64,000 nucleotides of DNA from Cryobacterium sp. N22 (GTDB lineage: Bacteria > Actinomycetota > Actinomycetes > Actinomycetales > Microbacteriaceae), in contig NZ_PJJP01000034.1 in the NCBI RefSeq assembly GCF_002929555.1, positions 154,937 through 218,936 on the forward strand. The letters are read 5' to 3'. Shown here in pieces: positions 58,912-64,000 of the stretch (positions within the stretch are counted from its first letter, which is position 1; each line of letters starts with the position of its first letter). The notes below the pieces were generated by a model. The model was given only the letters and a program-made list of their open reading frames with translations. It did not search any database and was not told where the DNA came from. The translations under genes were made by a program, and so were the position numbers.

Positions 58912-59008
58912 GACGGTTGCATCCTCTCGGTCGGTCAGAACGGAACTGTCAGCGCGACTGTACAACCGTTCCGCCCACCCGCCCCGGCCCGACCCTGACC
59001 CTCCCCGG

Positions 59009-59014
59009 TACAGT
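59009..59014 (+). promoter_or_regulatory. TACAGT -10 element of a probably leaderless mRNA
   Basis: TACAGT ends exactly six bases before ATG 59021, with no purine-rich ribosome-binding site in between. That geometry places transcription initiation at or next to the start codon. Confidence 0.5.
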
Positions 59015-59020
59015 GGTCCG

Positions 59021-59449
59021 ATGCAGGCGAAACAGGCGGAGCAGACCGGTGCCGGCTATTGGGTGTCGCAGATTGCTGTGAGCGCGTTTGCGGCGATCGT
59101 CGCACCGACGTGCGGCATCGTTCTGTTCATCGTCGACGAGCCCGGCAAGGGCGTCATGCTGTTCCTGATCGGGATCATGTTCCTGGCCTGCCTGGTCTGG
59201 CTGGTCCGTGCCTACCGCCGGATGTCGAAGACCCAACGTGCCGTCTACGCGTGGGCGATCACCCAACAGCACGGTACGAACGACCAGCCAGGCGTCGGCT
59301 CGGATTTCGAGATGATGGCGTGCGCAGATAAGGCCTCGAAGGGCCGGCTCACTCGCCACGAGCTGCTGCACCTGGCGGCCAGACGACCCGAGAACCCGTA
59401 TCCCGGCACGATGCCGCCGGCAGAGGAACTCCCCCAGCGACACGAGTGA
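59021..59449 (+). CDS. two-helix membrane protein of unknown function
   Basis: ATG 59021 gives 142 residues, preceded by TACAGT rather than a Shine-Dalgarno sequence. Two hydrophobic segments (about 13-35 and 44-63: ISQIAVSAFAAIVAPTCGIV-like, VMLFLIGIMFLACLVWLVRA) are followed by a ~75-residue cytoplasmic domain (TQRAVYAWAITQQHGTNDQP, RLTRHELLHLAARRPENPYP). No family recognised. It precedes the Ycf46-like operon by 79 bp in the same direction, but has its own promoter and need not belong to it. Confidence 0.65.
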   Translation: MQAKQAEQTGAGYWVSQIAVSAFAAIVAPTCGIVLFIVDEPGKGVMLFLIGIMFLACLVWLVRAYRRMSKTQRAVYAWAITQQHGTNDQPGVGSDFEMMACADKASKGRLTRHELLHLAARRPENPYPGTMPPAEELPQRHE

Positions 59450-59527
59450 AGCCCCGCCCAGCCCGCGGCCACGCCCCCAGTAGTCTGTGAACACTGCGCC
59501 GCGCGCACCGGGGGGAGGAGACGCATC

Positions 59528-60346
59528 GTGAGTATGGGGAACGTCTCGGTGTCCAGCACGGCTCGGCGACGCATCCGCACGTTCTCCGTGTGGATTTGGG
59601 TGTGGGGCGCCTTGGTTCTATTCGTCGGGGCACTGAACACCTATGCCGACGTCGGGATCGGCGAGGAGGGCCTCGCAATCCTCGGCGACGGGGAGAACCC
59701 GTGGGACGTCGACGAGCCGCCCGTTTTCGAACCGGACGGCACCACGTACTCGGGCGCGGGCAGCGGCCTGATCCGCATTCCCCTCGAGGACCACAATCAG
59801 GACCCCTACCTCGTGCGGCTCGTCTCGGGCGACTATCTCGACCTTTACGTCACCGGGGTCGAGGATCTCGACCAGCCCGCCGATGACCGTGGCTACCCCG
59901 AGAACGTCGCGTACTTCTACGACCCCGACGATGAAGCCCTCGTCCTCCCTCCCGCCGGAGACCTCGAACTGTGGGTGCGTACCGACGACCCGTGGGAGTT
60001 CACTCTGCAAAAAGCCGAGGTCGACGAGATCACCGACGGGTTCGCCAGCGGCGAGGGCAATGACTTCCTCGTCTACCGCGGCGATGCGGTCAGCGCACGC
60101 TTCGTGCACAAGGGCGAGGGGGTGTTCTACGTGACCATCCAGACCATCGGCGAGCGGTCAGACCGGCCCATCATCGAGTCCGGCGATGTCGATCAACGCC
60201 TGTCCTGGGACCCCACCGACGCCGTCTACATCTCCATCGAGGCCGATGACGCCCGGGGCGCCTGGTCGGTCGACATCGACGAGCTGGCGCCGGATGACCC
60301 CGAACCCGCCGAATCCCCGGCCGAATCCCCGAGAGGAACGCCATGA
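59528..60346 (+). CDS. membrane-anchored extracytoplasmic protein, first gene of the Ycf46-like operon
   Basis: GTG 59528 follows a strong GGGGAGGAG ribosome-binding site. The 272-residue protein has a basic N-terminus, one helix at ~20-40 (SVWIWVWGALVLFVGALNTY), and then an acidic, beta-rich extracytoplasmic region (GSGLIRIPLEDHNQDPYLVR, DLELWVRTDDPWEFTLQKAE, VYISIEADDARGAWSVDIDE) ending in a Pro/Glu/Ser tail. The pattern resembles jelly-roll-like domains, but no family is recognised. Its stop overlaps the ATG of the AAA+ ATPase gene, so it is translated with it and probably presents the system at the cell surface. Confidence 0.72.
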   Translation: MSMGNVSVSSTARRRIRTFSVWIWVWGALVLFVGALNTYADVGIGEEGLAILGDGENPWDVDEPPVFEPDGTTYSGAGSGLIRIPLEDHNQDPYLVRLVSGDYLDLYVTGVEDLDQPADDRGYPENVAYFYDPDDEALVLPPAGDLELWVRTDDPWEFTLQKAEVDEITDGFASGEGNDFLVYRGDAVSARFVHKGEGVFYVTIQTIGERSDRPIIESGDVDQRLSWDPTDAVYISIEADDARGAWSVDIDELAPDDPEPAESPAESPRGTP

Positions 60347-61971
60347 GTTTCGCCCAGACGCTCGACCAGGCCTTCAAGGCCCGTCTGCCGCTGTTGTACA
60401 TCGAGACCAGCGAGGAGGTGCGTGCCCTCGAGGAGGTGACCCGCGCCGCCCAGGCGCTGCGGCGACCGCGCGAGGTGTGGACGTGGACCAGCGCTACCGG
60501 GCTGATCGGCCCCGACGGCAAGGGCATCAACAACACGACCACACCCGCCAGGGCGCTCGACCACATCGTCGGCATCCCCGAGAACGCCGTCTTCGTGTTC
60601 TGCGACCTGCACGCCTACTTCGGCACCGAGCAACGCCCCGGCGACCCCGTCATCATCCGCAAGGTGCGCGAGACGGTTCTCGAGCTGCGCCACGCGGATG
60701 CCGCCCGCGCGCTGGTCGTGACGGCTCCGGTGCGGTGCATCCCCCCTGAGCTCGACAAGCTCGCGCACCTGCTTGAGTTCCCGTTGCCGAACACCGTCGA
60801 GCTGCGCACGATGCTCGACACCATGATCGAGAACAACGCCTCGGGCAGCGGCCGGATCACGGTGCGGGCCGATGAGAAAACTCTCGAGGCCCTCGTGCAG
60901 GCCGCGCGCGGCCTGACGATGTCCGAAGCCGAGAACGCTTTCGCTCGTGCGATGGTCGACGACGGCCAGCTCACTGCCGGCGACATCACCGTGGTGCTCG
61001 ACGAGAAACGCCAGATCGTCAGCAAGTCCGGACTGCTCGACTTCGTCACCAAGGCCCTCGACCTCGACTCCGTCGGCGGCCTGAACAACCTCAAACGCTG
61101 GCTGTCCAGGCGCGACGGCTCCTGGCTGGCCGAAGCCGAGGAGTTCGGCCTGCCGGCCCCGAAGGGGGTGCTCATCACCGGCGTGCCCGGCTGTGGAAAG
61201 TCCCTCACCGCCAAGGCGATGGCCGCGTCGTGGGGTCTGCCGCTGCTCCGGCTCGACATCGGCCGGATCTTCTCCGGACTCGTCGGTTCCTCGGAGCAGA
61301 ACCTCCGCACCGCCCTGGCCACCGCGGAGGCCGTCGCCCCGTGCATCCTCTGGGTCGATGAGATCGAAAAGGGCTTCTCGAACACCACGGGCACCGGCGA
61401 CTCCGGCACCACCGCTCGCGTTTTCGGCTACTTCCTCACCTGGATGCAGGAGAAGCAGCATCCGGTGTTCGTCGTCGCCACGGCCAACAACATCGACTCG
61501 CTGCCGCCGGAGTTCATGCGCAAGGGCCGATTCGACGAGATCTTCTTCGTCGACCTGCCCACCGCCGTGGAGCGGCGCGCCATCTGGACCATCCAGCTCG
61601 CCTCGAACGCCACCCGCGGCAACGGGCTCGCGGCCATCGGCACCGCCGACGTCGACAAGCTCGTCGCCGACAGCGAGAACTACTCCGGCGCCGAGATCGA
61701 ACAGGCCGTGATCGTGGCGCTTTACGAGGCCTTCGCGGAACGCCGGCCGGCGACCCTGCACGACCTCACCGAGGCGATCACCAACATGATCCCGCTGGCC
61801 GTGACCCAGTCGGAGGAGGTGCAGGCCATCCGCGCCTGGGCCGAGGTGCGCGCCGTGCGGGCGACCGGCAGTGAAGACATCGACCCTCACGAAGACGCGC
61901 TGGTCGGTGCCGGCGACACGAGCGGTGCGGGGCTCTCCAGCCGCCGCGGCGGACGCACCGTTGACTTCTAA
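60343..61971 (+). CDS. Ycf46-like AAA+ ATPase
   Basis: A 542-residue protein. Residues 1-225 form the N-terminal domain seen in Ycf46-type ATPases ([54 protein letters not shown]). Residues ~240-480 are a classical AAA module: Walker A GVPGCGKS (280-287), Walker [10 protein letters not shown] (335-343), sensor 1 ATANN (379-383) and arginine finger in RKGRFDE (393-399). It should form a ring that remodels a protein substrate using ATP. Ycf46 is encoded in cyanobacteria and some plastids. Here it sits with DUF2997- and DUF1257-like partners, the same company as in those genomes. Confidence 0.87.
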   Translation: MSFAQTLDQAFKARLPLLYIETSEEVRALEEVTRAAQALRRPREVWTWTSATGLIGPDGKGINNTTTPARALDHIVGIPENAVFVFCDLHAYFGTEQRPGDPVIIRKVRETVLELRHADAARALVVTAPVRCIPPELDKLAHLLEFPLPNTVELRTMLDTMIENNASGSGRITVRADEKTLEALVQAARGLTMSEAENAFARAMVDDGQLTAGDITVVLDEKRQIVSKSGLLDFVTKALDLDSVGGLNNLKRWLSRRDGSWLAEAEEFGLPAPKGVLITGVPGCGKSLTAKAMAASWGLPLLRLDIGRIFSGLVGSSEQNLRTALATAEAVAPCILWVDEIEKGFSNTTGTGDSGTTARVFGYFLTWMQEKQHPVFVVATANNIDSLPPEFMRKGRFDEIFFVDLPTAVERRAIWTIQLASNATRGNGLAAIGTADVDKLVADSENYSGAEIEQAVIVALYEAFAERRPATLHDLTEAITNMIPLAVTQSEEVQAIRAWAEVRAVRATGSEDIDPHEDALVGAGDTSGAGLSSRRGGRTVDF

Positions 61972-61994
61972 CCGTTTGTGAACAGGACACCCCC

Positions 61995-62207
61995 ATGACA
62001 GACAAGCAGCTCATCGTGCAGGTCCGGCCCGACGGCACCGTGCACGCCGAAACCCTCGGCATGTACGGCAACGAATGCCTGGACTACATCGCCGTGCTCG
62101 AGAACATGCTCGAGGCTGAGACGACCGCGTCGTCCTTCACGGATGCGTATGCGCAGGTGGCCGCAGAGCAGGAGACGACGGCGCAGAACTGGGACGGCAC
62201 CCGGTGA
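61995..62207 (+). CDS. DUF2997-like small protein
   Basis: A 70-residue protein: a short beta-hairpin LIVQVRPDGTVHAETLGMYG, then a helix with one cysteine (NECLDYIAVLENML, Cys28) and an acidic tail. That G-x2-G-x2-C-x15 layout is what I recognise as DUF2997, a tiny protein encoded with DUF1257 and AAA+ genes. Possible roles are an adaptor, an Fe-S or thiol carrier, or a substrate of the adjacent radical-SAM-type protein; none is proved. It starts 23 bp after the ATPase stop and overlaps the next GTG. Confidence 0.75.
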   Translation: MTDKQLIVQVRPDGTVHAETLGMYGNECLDYIAVLENMLEAETTASSFTDAYAQVAAEQETTAQNWDGTR

Positions 62208-62929
62208 CCCTGCTCGCTTCGGTGTTGGGCACGTCCCTGTTAGGTACGGTCGAGCCGGTCGCCAAGCCGGGCACCGACCTGCGCTGGTCGCGGTTCCTGG
62301 CCGCGACGGCCGCCGAAGGTCCGGGCCTCCGCTCGGCGCTGTGGGTGCAGGGCTGCAGCGTGCACTGCCCCGGCTGCTTCAACCCGCAGCTCTGGGCCGA
62401 GGTCGGCGGCACGGTCGAGAACACGACGCAGCTCGCCGAGCGTTTTGTGGCGGATGCGGTCAGCGCCGGCGTTGAGGGAATCACCCTTCTCGGCGGCGAA
62501 CCCTTCGATCAGGCCGACGCACTCGGGTCGGTCGCGGAGGCCTTCCGCGCTGCCGGGCTGACCGTGATGACCTTCTCCGGTTACCCCCTCGACCTGCTCA
62601 CCGGATGGTCGACGACCCGGCCGGACATCGCCCGGCTCCTCGCGGCCACCGACCTGCTCGTCGACGGACCGTACCTCCGTGACCGGCCCGACGCCGTGCG
62701 CCCCTGGCTCGGGTCGACCAACCAGGGCATCCGCGCGCTCACCCCGGCGTACGCCGACGAGGTCGCCCGGATCGAACTGGAGGGCGGGCTCGACCGGCTC
62801 GAAATCCGCATCCGCCCCGACGGCCAGATCGACGTGAACGGCTGGGCCGACGACGCGGCCCTCGAAGAACTCTTGCACGACCTCGGTCCCCGCCAGGACC
62901 GGCCCCGAACGAAAGCGAGACTCGCATGA
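62204..62929 (+). CDS. radical-SAM/4Fe-4S single-cluster activase-like protein
   Basis: A 241-residue protein starting at a GTG that overlaps the DUF2997-like gene. It has the radical-SAM cluster motif in GPGLRSALWVQGCSVHCPGC (Cys51, Cys55, Cys58; C-x3-C-x2-C), the SAM-contact LLGGEPFDQADAL and a compact partial barrel, like NrdG/PflA activases. The short size suggests it acts on a protein partner, either installing a glycyl radical or modifying a side chain. No glycyl-radical enzyme is in the window, leaving the DUF2997-like or DUF1257-like proteins as possible partners. Confidence 0.85.
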   Translation: MTLLASVLGTSLLGTVEPVAKPGTDLRWSRFLAATAAEGPGLRSALWVQGCSVHCPGCFNPQLWAEVGGTVENTTQLAERFVADAVSAGVEGITLLGGEPFDQADALGSVAEAFRAAGLTVMTFSGYPLDLLTGWSTTRPDIARLLAATDLLVDGPYLRDRPDAVRPWLGSTNQGIRALTPAYADEVARIELEGGLDRLEIRIRPDGQIDVNGWADDAALEELLHDLGPRQDRPRTKARLA

Positions 62930-63423
62930 GTGTCACCCTGATCCTCCTCCCCCTCGCGCTGGCCGCAGCCGCGGCAGCGGGTGGCGTCGGCGCGATCGGC
63001 GCGGCCGTGACGGCGAAGGGCGGCAATGCCGACGAGCACGCCCGCCCGGAGATCCGGGTGCGCACCCGGATGAAGGACAGCACACTGCTCACCGACGCCC
63101 TGACGAATCTCGGCGCCACGGCCATCGACGTGTCACGCACGCGCGTCACCGCCGAGGTCGACGGTGTCTCGCTGACCATGACCCTCACCGAGGATGCGGT
63201 CTGGGAGGCTCATGTGGAGGGCCTCGACGGCCGGGACGTCACCGTCGTGAGTGCGACCGAACTCCTGCAGCGACTCGACACCGAGTATGCCGGGATGGTG
63301 CAGCAGGCCGTCGCCGAGAAGATTCGTGCTCGAGCTGAAGGCTCGGGCTTCGAACTCGTCTCGGAGACCCGGGAGGCGGATGACACCGTGACCATGGTGC
63401 TCAACGTCCGCGCGGGAGCATAA
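62926..63423 (+). CDS. membrane-anchored DUF1257/Ycf35-like protein
   Basis: A 165-residue protein overlapping the preceding gene by ATGA. An N-terminal hydrophobic helix (LILLPLALAAAAAAGGVGAI, residues 4-27) precedes a domain matching the Ycf35 layout: RVRTRMKDSTLLTDALTNLG, a strand pair TAEVDGVSLTMTLTED, VVSATELLQRLDTEYAGMVQ, and the end IRARAEGSGFELVSETREAD then TVTMVLNVRA. Classic DUF1257 proteins are soluble and start at the first of these motifs, so the membrane anchor is an elaboration here. The match is by eye and should be checked by profile search. Confidence 0.7.
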   Translation: MSVTLILLPLALAAAAAAGGVGAIGAAVTAKGGNADEHARPEIRVRTRMKDSTLLTDALTNLGATAIDVSRTRVTAEVDGVSLTMTLTEDAVWEAHVEGLDGRDVTVVSATELLQRLDTEYAGMVQQAVAEKIRARAEGSGFELVSETREADDTVTMVLNVRAGA

Positions 63424-63430
63424 CGAACCG

Positions 63431-64000
63431 ATGACGAACGCCCCCAGTCGCACGCGCGGCGCACCGGTCACGGCCACCGCGACCGGACCGTCGCTCCGTT
63501 GGCGCTTCGGCGCGAGCGCGTGGCTGCTGCTCCTGCTGGTCGGCGGCGGCGCACTCGCCTGGCTGGCTTTCGGGATACTCGCCATCATCGCCCGTCGTCG
63601 CTCCTGGGGGATCTTCGCCGGGATCTATGCGGTGGCCGCGATCGCCGTTCTGGTGCCGGAGGACCCTGCGGGGCACATCGCCGCGGGAACGCTGTACCTA
63701 GTGGTCTTGCTGCACGGCCTGATCATCAACCAGGGCTGGCTTGTGCTCCTCTGGGAGCGCAACGAAAACGGTCTCACGATACTCGGCAACCCCCGCGGCG
63801 GCGCAGCGCGGAGGAATGCGCCAAACGGTGCGACGCAGCGCGCGGCGGCGCTGCCGAAGGAAGCGGAGCGGCTCCTCGGCGGCGGCGGCACGTCGAGGTC
63901 CGACTACGTCGACGATTCCGCGGCCCCGCCGTCGGCGCCGCGCCGGCGCCGGTCCACGCGCGCCCAGCGACGCGCGGATGCCGACGCGGCGGCGCGCGCC
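63431..64000 (+). CDS. membrane protein with long basic tail (3'-truncated by window end)
   Basis: ATG 63431 lies 7 bp after the DUF1257-like stop; the frame is open to the last base (190 codons), so the gene continues outside. Three hydrophobic segments are visible (ASAWLLLLLVGGGALAWLAF at ~28-47, the stretch around residue 60, and TLYLVVLLHGLIINQGWLVL at ~87-107). The remaining ~80 residues are hydrophilic and Arg/Ala-rich (RRRRSTRAQRRADADAAARA). No family recognised. Position makes it the sixth member of the Ycf46-like operon and a possible membrane partner. Confidence 0.65.
   Translation, partial: MTNAPSRTRGAPVTATATGPSLRWRFGASAWLLLLLVGGGALAWLAFGILAIIARRRSWGIFAGIYAVAAIAVLVPEDPAGHIAAGTLYLVVLLHGLIINQGWLVLLWERNENGLTILGNPRGGAARRNAPNGATQRAAALPKEAERLLGGGGTSRSDYVDDSAAPPSAPRRRRSTRAQRRADADAAARA

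Noticed and set aside
1..64000. tRNA/rRNA genes, CRISPR arrays, insertion sequences or prophage
   Set aside because: I read the gaps, all at most about 300 bp, and saw no clover-leaf, phased spacer array, transposase or integrase. Only short palindromic repeats and the DUF222-HNH gene suggest mobility.

Overview
The window is high-GC actinobacterial DNA, most likely Microbacteriaceae (Cryobacterium-like). The evidence is indirect: very high GC, many GTG starts, genes packed with 4-bp ATGA/GTGA overlaps, frequent GGATGC/GCATCC words, a DUF222-HNH (13E12-type) nuclease gene, an LAXTG-type cell-wall protein and a deazaflavin (F420)-type oxidoreductase. It looks chromosomal. I saw no rRNA, tRNA, CRISPR array, transposase or phage module. 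The genus is inference.

Layout. 1-1916: end of a tellurium-resistance-type stress module (PRTase/StiP-PELOTA protein and a HAD phosphatase). 1913-9303: small regulatory and housekeeping genes: PadR with its membrane partner, an ECF42-type sigma factor with its DGPF/YciI partner and a matching promoter, VOC protein, Na+/H+ antiporter, ClbS/DfsB protein, SRPBCC protein and a TIGR01777 epimerase. 9300-13930: HxlR-isochorismatase pair, then molybdate uptake (TOBE regulator, modABC) ending in a MepB-like gene. 13944-15581: prfC. 15809-22854: amino-sugar/oligosaccharide utilisation (ROK kinase, NagZ-like GH3, two permeases, binding lipoprotein, ROK repressor; no dedicated ATPase). 22970-28504: AlkD, XRE-cupin regulator, a large MalT-like LuxR regulator and a membrane protein. 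28602-31753: DUF6421-like protein, SDR and an XRE/MmyB-type regulator. 31833-35149: two-component system and an LAETG cell-wall protein. 35303-39532: DUF222-HNH nuclease, universal stress protein, NatAB-like exporter.

39534-53501 is a coherent methionine-salvage island. It holds mtnD, mtnB, mtnC, mtnK and mtnA, with one sugar-type (RbsB-class) ABC importer and one BMP-class nucleoside ABC importer whose operon ends in a nucleoside hydrolase. I read it as import of methylthioadenosine and/or methylthioribose, hydrolysis, phosphorylation, isomerisation, dehydration, enolase-phosphatase and dioxygenase steps; only the final transaminase is missing here. 53551-58911: threonine aldolase, acyl-CoA ligase, nitroreductase-fold protein, zinc alcohol dehydrogenase and a frameshifted deazaflavin oxidoreductase, with REP-like and long inverted repeats between them.

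59528-64000 (running off the window) is the most unusual locus: a tightly coupled operon encoding a membrane-anchored unknown, a Ycf46-like AAA+ ATPase, a DUF2997-like small protein, a single-[4Fe-4S] radical-SAM-type protein, a membrane-anchored DUF1257/Ycf35-like protein and another membrane protein. These families are best known from cyanobacteria and plastids. Their joint occurrence with membrane proteins in an actinobacterium is the best candidate for an undescribed system.
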